This document shows positions 1 through 6,957 of a stretch of 9,877 bases of DNA, one piece after another; positions within the stretch are counted from its first letter, which is position 1, and the number at the start of each line of letters is the position of its first letter. The stretch spans positions 1 to 9,877 of the forward strand of contig QIDY01000301.1 of NCBI GenBank assembly GCA_003228495.1. Direction: 5' to 3'. Origin of the DNA: Nitrospirota bacterium (GTDB lineage Bacteria > Nitrospirota > Nitrospiria > Nitrospirales > UBA8639). A model generated the notes under the pieces. That model was not told the DNA's origin, ran no database searches, and saw only the letters and a program-made list of their open reading frames with translations. The translations under genes and the position numbers were made by a program.

Positions 1-596
1 GCCGTGTGTCCTTGAGGAACGGATTGTGTAAAGGAACGACCAGGAGGAATGAACACATCCAGATAGGTCGGATTGGCCGCTATGCCAGTGATGACTCCAT
101 TCGTTCCTGCCACATTTCCGGCAATCACTCGAATTTTGGCGCCGTCATCGGTGGTCACTTCAGGTATCTCTCCCGACGGGATATCCTGATATCGTGGTTG
201 GGTCATCTTGAGTCTAGCCGGGAGATTCACCCAGAGCTGAAATCCGCCATTGCCTTCCGGACGCACCTGGGGCATTTCCTCATGCAGGATGCCCCCACCC
301 GCCGTCATCCATTGCACGTCCCCTGCCCCAATGCTTCCGACGTTGCCCAGGGTGTCCCGGTGCTCCACTTCCCCGGCTAGCATATAGGTCACGGTTTCAA
401 TTCCGCGATGCGGATGCATGGGAAACCCTGCTTGATAGTCCTCGGCATTAGGTGACCCAAAATGATCAAAGAGCAGAAATGGATCAAGATAATTCAATTT
501 CTCTCCACCAAGACTTCGTTTGAGCCTGACTCCTGCGCCTTCAACCACAGGTGATGGTTCGATAATGGTTTGTATCTTTCTCAGTTTTTTCTCCAT
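1..596 (-). CDS. Pirin family cupin protein (3' end cut by window edge)
   Basis: The reverse strand from ATG at 596 (594-596) reads without a stop to the window edge, giving about 198 residues of a protein family usually 230-290 long. The start MEKKLRKIQ is preceded by GAGGTG as ribosome binding site. The N-terminal cupin is unmistakable: MHPHRGIETVTYML, then GDVQWMTAGGGILHEEM. By comparison with human pirin (His56, His58, His101, Glu103), the predicted iron ligands are His61, His63, His105 and Glu107, all present with matching spacing. The second cupin starts before the cut. Bacterial pirins are iron proteins; some act as quercetin 2,3-dioxygenases and others modulate enzymes or regulators. 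It is the third gene after a MarR-type repressor and a VOC protein, 56 bases downstream of the latter, so it is probably in their operon. The family call is firm; the substrate is unknown. Confidence 0.95.
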   Translation of the reverse strand, partial: MEKKLRKIQTIIEPSPVVEGAGVRLKRSLGGEKLNYLDPFLLFDHFGSPNAEDYQAGFPMHPHRGIETVTYMLAGEVEHRDTLGNVGSIGAGDVQWMTAGGGILHEEMPQVRPEGNGGFQLWVNLPARLKMTQPRYQDIPSGEIPEVTTDDGAKIRVIAGNVAGTNGVITGIAANPTYLDVFIPPGRSFTQSVPQGHT

Positions 597-652
597 GATT
601 GACACCTCATCCTTCAGCTAGTTGCTTTAATTATCCAATTGGAATGCGCCAT

Positions 653-1078
653 TCAGGATGAAGGACTTTTTGAGTCAAACCTTATTCCTATATCCTGGAC
701 TTCCCGATACGGCAGCAACCAAACCAGTGATTCATCCTGCAGATCACCGACCTGGATTCGATTGCCCCATGGATCCCGGAAATCACAGCGAAAATCTGGA
801 TGAACAGCCAGGCCATATTTCTTCGTGATCTTTTCTTGAACTTCATTAATCTGTGCCTCATCCCGGACCATGATCCCAAAATGCTTCGTCCTATCAGGTT
901 GCAATGTTTTCACTTCAAAGATCGCGAGAAATTGATGCTCTCCAAGCTTACACCAAGCTGCCCCTTCGCCACCTCGAAGCATTTCAAGATTAAACACATC
1001 GGAATAAAATTCGACGGCTTTTTGCGCATTATCGACTTCAATGACCACATGATTGACACCATACACTTGCACTGCCAT
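653..1078 (-). CDS. VOC (glyoxalase/bleomycin-resistance fold) family protein, 141 aa
   Basis: This small cytosolic protein has the paired beta-alpha-beta-beta-beta fold of the vicinal oxygen chelate superfamily. Module one opens with VNHVVIEVDN (His10) and AVEFYSDVFNLEM; module two opens with KHFGIMVRD (His66) and closes with FRDPWGNRIQVGDL. His10 and His66 occupy the usual metal-ligand positions. The last ligand, normally the Glu of a GNxIE motif, is Gln109 here, so metal binding may be altered. The start is set by a strong AAAGGAGA site 8 bases before ATG. It lies 43 bases after the MarR-type gene and 56 before pirin on the same strand. Superfamily members include glyoxalase I, fosfomycin-resistance thiol transferases and ring-cleaving dioxygenases. 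Membership is secure but the reaction cannot be named; the operon context favours detoxification of an electrophile, quinone or phenolic. Confidence 0.9.
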   Translation of the reverse strand: MAVQVYGVNHVVIEVDNAQKAVEFYSDVFNLEMLRGGEGAAWCKLGEHQFLAIFEVKTLQPDRTKHFGIMVRDEAQINEVQEKITKKYGLAVHPDFRCDFRDPWGNRIQVGDLQDESLVWLLPYREVQDIGIRFDSKSPSS

Positions 1079-1121
1079 GATTCATTCTCCTTTCGTACCC
1101 TTCTGGCCTTGTCCTTCGGTT

Positions 1122-1682
1122 TCACGAACTATCGTCAACAAATGCTCCCGTTTTCCTCCTCCCCCTCAAGGAAGGCACCCTCTTGGGATTCGGAGTTTTT
1201 TCTAGGTCAAAAAAAGCTTCTATCGATGAGTTCAAGGAACCTTCGAAACTATCTCGAACGCGACAGAGCAATCGCTTGGCCACCTGCACTTCGGACGCAC
1301 TCAAGGCTTGAGAAAAAAAGGGGCGCAAGAATTCTGCATGGGCTGGAAATACTTGTTGGAACAGGTCAACACCTTTTGGGGTAAGCTGCACTCTCGTTGC
1401 TCGGCGATCCCCTCCAACATGCCCACGTTGAATCAACCCTCGATGTTCTAAACGGTCTAACACCCCTGTCAGCGTTCCCTTCGTGGTCAACGTATTTTCT
1501 GACAATTTCGCGCACGTGAGACCCTCCGTTCCTTCCAGTTCGGCAATAACATCAAATTGTCCAGGGGTTAACCCAAATGATTGAATATGCCGGTTCCCTA
1601 CGCGGTAAAAAGCGAGATAGGCCCCTACCAAAGGCCGCAGGAGACTCAAATACAGGTCATCTTTGTAATCACGTATGGGCAT
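1122..1682 (-). CDS. MarR family transcriptional repressor, 186 aa
   Basis: This is a winged helix-turn-helix regulator expected to bind DNA as a dimer. Residues 38-50 (LTPGQFDVIAELE) match helix 2 of MarR proteins. Residues 54-80 contain the recognition region, with LTTKGTLTGVLDRLEHRGLI, and residues 90-105 form the wing, with GGDRRATRVQLTPKG. The C-terminal helices (about 112-155) would complete the dimer interface, and a basic tail of about 25 residues extends beyond the usual family length. Cys57 and a Cys in RLLCRVRD could act in redox sensing, but nothing here proves it. The start is chosen because AAGGAG sits 5 bases ahead of ATG at 1682. It is the first gene of the leftward unit with VOC and pirin. 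Its promoter carries two identical-class palindromes, so autorepression is very likely (inference). Confidence 0.94.
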   Translation of the reverse strand: MPIRDYKDDLYLSLLRPLVGAYLAFYRVGNRHIQSFGLTPGQFDVIAELEGTEGLTCAKLSENTLTTKGTLTGVLDRLEHRGLIQRGHVGGDRRATRVQLTPKGVDLFQQVFPAHAEFLRPFFSQALSASEVQVAKRLLCRVRDSFEGSLNSSIEAFFDLEKTPNPKRVPSLRGRRKTGAFVDDSS

Positions 1683-1722
1683 ACAATCTCCTTAGGTATT
1701 TTTAGACTGACAATAAATTTAA

Positions 1723-1749
1723 TACTAACTAGTATATTACTATGTAGTA
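1723..1749. promoter_or_regulatory. Tandem MarR-type operators, 2 x TACTANNTAGTA
   Basis: Two perfect inverted repeats, TACTAACTAGTA at 1723-1734 and TACTATGTAGTA at 1738-1749, are separated by TAT, with centres 15 bases apart. The first covers the -10 and predicted start region; the second sits wholly inside the -35/-10 spacer. Occupancy of either would block RNA polymerase. MarR-family dimers typically bind short AT-rich palindromes of this kind close to their own promoters. Assignment to the adjacent regulator is inference from position. Confidence 0.78.
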
Positions 1750-1759
1750 CATATGTCAA
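1731..1759 (-). promoter_or_regulatory. Sigma70-type promoter of the marR-VOC-pirin unit
   Basis: On the minus strand TTGACA (1754-1759) is a perfect -35 and TATACT (1731-1736) is a 5/6 -10, separated by exactly 17 bases. Transcription would start near 1724, leaving a leader of about 42 bases before the MarR-type ATG. No other promoter of similar quality was seen ahead of VOC or pirin. Confidence 0.8.
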
Positions 1760-1915
1760 CATTCTTTGACTACCATTGAATTTTGACCATTGGCCTAAAA
1801 AATGGAACATATGATTCGTTTCAACGTCATGCTTTGGCCCTCGACTCTCCTGAAGGCCATTCCCCTAAATCTGTAGGCTTTCTCCTCCATGATCAATATT
1901 GAGTGGGTGCGTCTC

Positions 1916-1945
1916 TTGTTCCCTAACCATTTGTTTAATAATAAT
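1916..1945 (+). promoter_or_regulatory. Weak candidate promoter for the response regulator
   Basis: TTGTTC (1916-1921, 4/6) and AATAAT (1940-1945, 5/6) are separated by 18 bases in an AT-rich patch and would start transcription near 1952, just before the 1955-1970 palindrome. The match is modest, and the resulting leader would be about 240 bases long. Confidence 0.3.
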
Positions 1946-1954
1946 TTTTCATAA

Positions 1955-1970
1955 ATTCCATCCATGGAAT
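1955..1970. promoter_or_regulatory. 16-bp inverted repeat ATTCCATCCATGGAAT, possible operator
   Basis: Two perfect 7-base arms (ATTCCAT / ATGGAAT) are separated by CC. A 2-base spacer is too short for a stable RNA loop without opening a pair, so a DNA operator is more likely than a terminator. It falls at the predicted start point of the weak rightward promoter. The binding protein is unknown. Confidence 0.4.
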
Positions 1971-2063
1971 ACCCTTTGCATCGTGCTTATCGCACAGGAA
2001 GTTTTGAGAAAATCAAAAGCAGATTTTTGTGGGTGTTGCTCATAAGAACATTACGAAATCTTC

Positions 2064-2153
2064 GGCGGAGGGACTGGTCTTAAGGAAACTGTGATTCCGA
2101 CCGCACCCGGAGTCTGGTTCTCCATCAGCCACCTTCCCAATGGTCCCTCCGCC
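2064..2153 (+). ncRNA. Candidate structured RNA leader closed by an 11-bp stem
   Basis: GGCGGAGGGAC (2064-2074) is perfectly complementary to GTCCCTCCGCC (2143-2153), with two further G-U pairs possible inward. Inside, GGTC/GACC and GGAA/TTCC (2076-2102) make a second stem with a TTAA bulge, and GGAG/CTCC (2109-2123) make a third short one, giving a three-way-junction-like fold of 90 bases. It lies just ahead of the response regulator in the same direction. I do not recognise a known riboswitch class and there is no T-run. It could instead be a small inverted-repeat element or chance structure. Confidence 0.35.
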
Positions 2154-2167
2154 ATTATTTAAATAAT
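2154..2167. promoter_or_regulatory. 14-bp perfect palindrome ATTATTTAAATAAT
   Basis: This perfect AT-only dyad directly abuts the 3' arm of the 11-bp stem and lies 25 bases before ATG 2192. It could be a protein-binding site or an easily melted segment keeping the translation start accessible. The function is not evident. Confidence 0.35.
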
Positions 2168-2191
2168 ACTCCCTTGTATCCCGCGCCACTC

Positions 2192-2653
2192 ATGGACCCT
2201 TTGAACATGGAGGCATCTAACATTTCTCAGGAACTCCCCCAATCGCACTCTTCCTTACACCACACCCACGGTCCTATCTTGCTCGTTGACGATGACCAGC
2301 TTCATCGGACCTGCCTAAAGGAATTTCTTGAACGTCGAGGATATGGTTGTCTGGAAGCAGCGAATGGAAAGAAAGGGCTAGACGTCTTACGACAAGAATC
2401 CGTATCGATCATCATCACCGACAACAACATGCCTGAAATGGATGGGCTCACATTTATTGAACAATTGAATCAGAGGTATCCAAATGAGTTGCTTCCCATT
2501 TTCCTGATCACTGCGGAACTTTCTGACTCTGTCCGTTTTCTCGCCTTTAAGCATGGAGTCAATCGTGTTTTTGAAAAACCATTGGACTTCCAGGAACTGT
2601 GCCAGGCTGTCGATTGGGTTATAAAATTCGATCTACACCCTCCGTCCCGGTGA
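2192..2653 (+). CDS. REC-only response regulator, 153 aa
   Basis: The protein consists of an unstructured His/Ser-rich N-terminus of about 26 residues followed by one receiver domain and no output domain. Receiver signatures, numbered from ATG 2192, are the acidic pair Asp33/Asp34 (LLVDDD), phosphoacceptor Asp77 (IITDNNMPEMDG), Thr107 (FLITAE) and Lys129 (FEKPLD), so it should be phosphorylatable. The start is uncertain: TTG 2174, ATG 2192 and ATG 2207 are in frame and none has a Shine-Dalgarno site; all leave the receiver intact. The kinase gene converges on it from the other side with 254 bases between stops. It may take part in a phosphorelay with that hybrid kinase or act like a CheY-type shuttle, but the sequence shows only proximity. 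Family call firm, partner inferred. Confidence 0.88.
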   Translation: MDPLNMEASNISQELPQSHSSLHHTHGPILLVDDDQLHRTCLKEFLERRGYGCLEAANGKKGLDVLRQESVSIIITDNNMPEMDGLTFIEQLNQRYPNELLPIFLITAELSDSVRFLAFKHGVNRVFEKPLDFQELCQAVDWVIKFDLHPPSR

Positions 2654-2755
2654 CCGCCGCATTTCCCAACTCGTCCAAGCGCGGTTATCTCTCTTCTCTG
2701 ACCAGCCGTCACAGATAGAGTTTCCCATCTTCTCCAAAAACCGTCAGTGTGAGCC

Positions 2756-2772
2756 TCACCGTGATCCGGTGA
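2756..2772. terminator. Hairpin between convergent genes, weak terminator candidate
   Basis: TCACCG (2756-2761) pairs with CGGTGA (2767-2772) around a 5-base loop, between the stops of the response regulator and the kinase. There is no clear T-run on either side, so intrinsic termination is doubtful. The rest of 2654-2907 shows no gene I can support. Confidence 0.3.
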
Positions 2773-2907
2773 AGTGTTTAGGAAAAGCGCGAATCCCGCG
2801 GTAGGGTATAGAGTCAAACAACTAATACCACGATAGGCTGGTTCACGAGCAGAAGGGGAAAGACAGAAGTTTTGAGAGGAAAAACCCAAATACGTGTGTT
2901 GAACCGA

Positions 2908-5900
2908 TTATCCTACTGATGGGTCAGGCTGTTGGCCTTTTGAAAGAATTTCCTGCAAAGTTCTTGCAAGTCCCGCTCCATTCACAGGCTTCATCAGAAA
3001 TCCTTTAAGGCCAAGTTGATTGGCTTTTTCTGCGGACATCGTATGGCTAAATCCAGTACAAAGTACAATGGGAATATCCTCACGAATGTTCAACAAGGCA
3101 CGAGCAAAGGCTTCTCCACTCATCGTCGGCATAGTTTGATCCGTCACCACCAAATCAAACTGGCCTGGGTGCCTTTGGAAGAGCTCAACCGCTTCATGGG
3201 GATTGGTCTTGGTGACAACCGTATAGCCCAAATGTGTTAAAATTTGTTCTCCCCACCTGGCTAACACTTCCTCATCATCCACAAATAAGACCTTACCCAT
3301 TCCTCGAGGCCATTCCATCCCTTTCTCAGGCTCCGCAGGCAAAACCACATCTAAGCGGGGAAGTAAAATGGTAAACGTTGTCCCTTGGCCGACTTCACTT
3401 GTGACTGAAATTTGACCTCCATGACCAACAAGAATTCCATGCACGACAGCTAAACCCAAACCTGTCCCTTCACCTAACTCCTTCGTGGTGAAAAAGGGTT
3501 CAAAAATACGTTCCAATTCGTGGCTGGGCATCCCTTTTCCTGAATCTTGAATGGAGAGCTGCAGGTAAGTACCAGTCTTCAATTCCGGATTTCTTTTGAC
3601 GGAGTCCACATTCACATCAATTGTCGTCACGGCAAGGGTCAACAGTCCGCCATCCTGGCGCATGGCATGTCCAGCGTTGGCACACAGATTCATGATAACT
3701 TGGTGAATCTGGGTGGAATCGGCAAAGACGACTGCCGAGTCCAGGGTCAGAGTCGACCGTATTTCAATCGTAGTTGGCAGGGTTGCCCGTACCATGTTCA
3801 GCGCTTCTTGCACAACAAGGTTCAGGTCAACAGCTTCCCGCCCTTGGTCAGACCGACGGCTAAACGCCAAAATTTGCTTGACGAGTTCCTTTGCCCGATT
3901 CCCCGCAGTTAAGATTTCCTCTAAATAGGAAATGAGTCGCGGCTCTTTTGAAACCTGTGCCAATGCAAGTTCCGAATATCCTAAAATGGCACCTAAAATA
4001 TTATTGAAATCATGGGCAATACCACCCGCCAGGGTTCCAATCGCTTCCATTTTCTGCGTATGTCGAAGCTGTTTTTCACTCTGTTCCAACGCCTCTTCAA
4101 CGCGTTTTCGGTCCGTGATATCTTCACAAGACAACAATAGCATCGGTTGTTGGTTCGGCCCCATAATGGATCGGCAAGTTTCTCGCACCCAAAGCCGCGT
4201 ACCATCTTTTTTAATTTTTCGAAAAACTTTTTGGGAAGCCTGGTTCAGAAAGGTAAAGCACGTCTCAATCTCTCGGCGAAATAGTGCTTGATCCTCAGGG
4301 TCAATTACTGCCATCACTGATTGTCCCACCAGTTCGTGATTGGTATACCCCAACATATTGGCACCAAATTGATTAACCGATAAGACCGTGAGATGAACAT
4401 CGACGGTAAAATACATAAGAGGCGCTTCATCGTAGAGAGCTCGATAACGTTCCTGACTTTCCTGTAGCGCCTCTTGTGCCCGTTTCCTTTCAAGTTCGGT
4501 TCCAGCTCGAGAAGCAAATACCTGCAATAATGATCGATCTTGTGCATTCATGCTCAGAGGCTTTTGATCCATGATCGCCAAATTGCCGACAACTTCCCCC
4601 TCAGAATTAAAAAGCGGTGTGCCGCAATATCCTTCAATATTAAGCGCTTTCACCGTCGGATTCTTTGGAAACAATTCTTGGACCCCAAGAGGAAAGTACA
4701 CCGGATGTCCATTAAAGACTTTCTCACAGGGTCCCTCAAAACAATCATATTCAAATTTCGGTTTCAAACGATCTTCATGCCAAAAAGCCAACCCGTGAAC
4801 GATCGGGTACGTCTCTTCCATTCGTTCGGCTATAAACACCATCGGAACTTGAAGGGTTTGCGCTAAGTGCCGAACCAGATTCTGAAAAAAATCCCGGCTT
4901 CCGGGAGCGACTGTTCCTTTAACAATGGCTTCTAAGGCTTCTTCAGATTTTTTTCGCTCAGTGATATCGCGAGACACAATAACTCCTCGAACCTCTCCCA
5001 ACGCCGTGTGATAAGATTTTCCAGTACTTTCAAACCAGCGATACTCTCCATTTTTATTCCGATATCGATAGATAGCCCGTCCAGATCCCACCGCCTGCAT
5101 ACCCTGTACAAATTCTGTCCTCACCGCAGGTTGATCCTCAAGATGCACAAACGAGAACATACTCATCTGTATCAGTTCCGATGGGGCATACCCCAAGACA
5201 TCGTTAACATTCGGACTGACAAACAGAAAATTTCCCTCGGCATCAACTTCGGTGATCAAGTCATACGCATTTTCCATGATTGCCCGGTACCGCTTTTCCC
5301 GCTCTTGAATAGTTAATTCTGCAGCCTTCCGGTAGGTAATATCACGGGCAATGCAAAAAAGACCTTCAAGCCCTTTCCCCGCCTGTCCAAAAATCTCCTT
5401 CGTGACCAGAAACGTACGGGAAACCGCCTCTATATCTTCCACATCAATTTCAAATGATTGCGGAGTCTTATCGCGAATCACGTCTTTATCATACTTGGTA
5501 AAAAGAGGATGTGCTCCATTGGGAAATAATTCTACATCCGTTCTTCCGATAATTTCTTCAATCGGATGTCGAAGAACGGCAGCTCCTGTCGAATTCACCA
5601 ACAAATATCTACCTTCATGGTCTTTGACGAAAATAATATCTCTTGTCCCCTCCACCACCGTGGTTAATAGCGCATGCTCCCTTTTGACAGCCTCTTCTGC
5701 TTCCTTCTGATCGGTGATATCCCGAATCGTTCCTCCACCCCGAACAAATGTTCCCTGTTCATCAAAAATGGCTCGGCCTTTCCCTTTAAACCACCGATAC
5801 TCCCCCTGTTTAGTCTTGAGCCGCGATTCCACTTCATATGGCACATGATGCTCAAGGTGATCCCTCATCGCCTGAAAGACTCGGTCACGATCTTCGGGAT

Positions 5901-6714
5901 GAATGCGTGACGCCCATGATCCCAACACAGGAGGAAACTCATGTTCTTCAAAACCTAAGAGCGCACTAAATTGGGAAGAATACCAAGCAGGTGTCTCTGG
6001 CGAATCCCAAGGTTGATCTGGCAAGGGATGGCCTTCCCATAGCCCTTCCTGAGAGCCTGTGGAAGCAACATGGAATCGATCGAGCTGCTCATGCAATGTC
6101 GCAATCATCTGTTGCGCATCAGCAAGTTCTTGTCGAAGCAGTTTATTTCTATTGAAGCCTTCAGAGACGTCGGCTTCCTCAACAAAGTTGACCTTCTGAT
6201 CAAAATTTTGAGACAAAGGCTCTTGGGTGTATCGTTCCGTCACATTTAACACGACCCCTTCATATCCCAAAATACAGCCATGGGAATCACGTATCACTCT
6301 GGCTTGCTCTTCAAGCCACAACAATTCATCATTGTTTCGATGGCCTCGCCACAAAACAGGGCCAATCATTTCTTGCTTTTCAAAAAGTTGCCACCAGACT
6401 TTTCGTCGCTCTGGTTCAAAAAATAATTGTTCCCCAATATCCGTCACATCTTTCATCATTTCTTCTGGAGAGTCATAGCCGAACATTCGGGCAAGAGCCG
6501 CATTCGCCATCACCAATTGCCCATCCACCGTACTGCGATAAATACCAATAACCACTTGATCAATCAGTTGCAACAGGCTGTCCTGTTCATCATTTAACGG
6601 AGTGACCGACTGATTCTCAAAAGATCGGAGAGAAAGACGAAGATCACCAATCTGCTTGCGAAAAATTTCTTTTGAATGGGAAGAAGATGTGTTCGCGTGA
6701 ATGTTAGGATCCAT
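2908..6714 (-). CDS. Cytoplasmic multi-PAS/GAF hybrid sensor histidine kinase, 1268 aa
   Basis: This is a very large soluble sensor with no membrane segment or signal peptide. Approximate order: PAS 45-165, helical linker 185-215, PAS 218-337, PAS 349-460, PAS 476-590, GAF 608-742, PAS 757-870, HisKA from 892 with phospho-His901 in GGIAHDFNNIL, HATPase about 1000-1118 (N box Asn1009/Asn1013, DSGKGM at 1057, GTGLGL near 1083), and a C-terminal receiver 1140-1255 (Asp1146/1147, acceptor Asp1192 in VVTDQTMP, Thr1220, Lys1242). All phosphotransfer residues are present. The PAS blocks end in repeated (R)DIT(E/D)RK-type links to helices, the usual signalling register. It should autophosphorylate and pass phosphate to its own receiver and then to a phosphotransfer protein or separate regulator. 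Ligands of the sensor domains cannot be read from sequence. ATG 6714 has no strong ribosome site. Confidence 0.95.
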   Translation of the reverse strand: MDPNIHANTSSSHSKEIFRKQIGDLRLSLRSFENQSVTPLNDEQDSLLQLIDQVVIGIYRSTVDGQLVMANAALARMFGYDSPEEMMKDVTDIGEQLFFEPERRKVWWQLFEKQEMIGPVLWRGHRNNDELLWLEEQARVIRDSHGCILGYEGVVLNVTERYTQEPLSQNFDQKVNFVEEADVSEGFNRNKLLRQELADAQQMIATLHEQLDRFHVASTGSQEGLWEGHPLPDQPWDSPETPAWYSSQFSALLGFEEHEFPPVLGSWASRIHPEDRDRVFQAMRDHLEHHVPYEVESRLKTKQGEYRWFKGKGRAIFDEQGTFVRGGGTIRDITDQKEAEEAVKREHALLTTVVEGTRDIIFVKDHEGRYLLVNSTGAAVLRHPIEEIIGRTDVELFPNGAHPLFTKYDKDVIRDKTPQSFEIDVEDIEAVSRTFLVTKEIFGQAGKGLEGLFCIARDITYRKAAELTIQEREKRYRAIMENAYDLITEVDAEGNFLFVSPNVNDVLGYAPSELIQMSMFSFVHLEDQPAVRTEFVQGMQAVGSGRAIYRYRNKNGEYRWFESTGKSYHTALGEVRGVIVSRDITERKKSEEALEAIVKGTVAPGSRDFFQNLVRHLAQTLQVPMVFIAERMEETYPIVHGLAFWHEDRLKPKFEYDCFEGPCEKVFNGHPVYFPLGVQELFPKNPTVKALNIEGYCGTPLFNSEGEVVGNLAIMDQKPLSMNAQDRSLLQVFASRAGTELERKRAQEALQESQERYRALYDEAPLMYFTVDVHLTVLSVNQFGANMLGYTNHELVGQSVMAVIDPEDQALFRREIETCFTFLNQASQKVFRKIKKDGTRLWVRETCRSIMGPNQQPMLLLSCEDITDRKRVEEALEQSEKQLRHTQKMEAIGTLAGGIAHDFNNILGAILGYSELALAQVSKEPRLISYLEEILTAGNRAKELVKQILAFSRRSDQGREAVDLNLVVQEALNMVRATLPTTIEIRSTLTLDSAVVFADSTQIHQVIMNLCANAGHAMRQDGGLLTLAVTTIDVNVDSVKRNPELKTGTYLQLSIQDSGKGMPSHELERIFEPFFTTKELGEGTGLGLAVVHGILVGHGGQISVTSEVGQGTTFTILLPRLDVVLPAEPEKGMEWPRGMGKVLFVDDEEVLARWGEQILTHLGYTVVTKTNPHEAVELFQRHPGQFDLVVTDQTMPTMSGEAFARALLNIREDIPIVLCTGFSHTMSAEKANQLGLKGFLMKPVNGAGLARTLQEILSKGQQPDPSVG

Positions 6715-6773
6715 GAAAGAGCGGACTGAATTGAAAAGGTAAAACTCGCAGATCTAAACTCTGTTACAAGACT

Positions 6774-6802
6774 ACAATGAAAGATATGCAAACTAATGTC
6801 AA
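6774..6802 (-). promoter_or_regulatory. Weak candidate promoter for the hybrid kinase
   Basis: On the minus strand a perfect TTGACA (6797-6802) is followed after 17 bases by CATTGT (6774-6779), only 3/6 to a -10. Transcription would begin about 53 bases before the kinase ATG. The -35 is good and the -10 poor, so an activator may be needed or the true promoter may lie elsewhere. Confidence 0.3.
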
Positions 6803-6887
6803 GAGGAAATTTTCTACATGCGGTCTTTTTATTTTCTACCTGATGAACAGTGCATTGGCTTGTTACATGATTGATGATTAACCCATT

Positions 6888-6916
6888 TTGATACCACGGA
6901 TTTACCGTGGTAAACT
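6888..6916 (+). promoter_or_regulatory. Candidate thiD-cluster promoter with operator in the spacer
   Basis: TTGATA (6888-6893, 5/6) and TAAACT (6911-6916, 4/6) are separated by exactly 17 bases. The arms TACCACGG (6892-6899) and CCGTGGTA (6905-6912), around loop ATTTA, form a perfect 8-bp inverted repeat that occupies the spacer and touches both boxes. The position fits a repressor operator. It is a poor terminator because no T-run follows immediately. A leader of about 35 bases would precede thiD. The binding protein is unknown. Confidence 0.6.
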
Positions 6917-6957
6917 TCAATTCACTTTTTCTTATCCTTCACTGATTACGTCGATTG

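Larger units (their letters stand above)
1760..2191. other. Intergenic leader region with palindromes, no gene
   Basis: This stretch of about 430 bases separates two divergent genes. I see no convincing coding frame. It holds several structured motifs, listed separately: a weak rightward promoter at 1916-1945, a 16-bp inverted repeat at 1955-1970, an 11-bp perfect stem closing at 2064-2153 and a 14-bp perfect palindrome at 2154-2167. The remainder (1760-1915) shows only minor dyads, such as CCATT/AATGG at 1787-1805. Confidence 0.6.

Noticed and set aside
800..1384. 194-codon open frame on the plus strand across the VOC and MarR genes
   Set aside because: It is antisense to two clear protein families, has no ribosome site and shows no recognisable motif.
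2064..2153. tRNA-like 90-base segment with paired ends
   Set aside because: No anticodon arm, no T-loop consensus and no CCA-compatible acceptor layout.
2470..2889. 139-codon minus-strand frame overlapping the response regulator and the convergent gap
   Set aside because: Low-complexity Arg/Gly-rich translation without domain features, and it lies antisense to the receiver-domain coding sequence.
2840..2905. GGTTCA...TGAACC inverted repeat near the kinase stop
   Set aside because: Only 6-bp arms with a loop of 54 bases; expected by chance.
6715..6957. Possible TPP riboswitch before thiD (ACCTGATG followed by GTGCATTGGC near 6838-6860)
   Set aside because: Only a vague likeness to the 3' thi-box half; the obligatory CTGAGA half is absent and the spacing does not fit.
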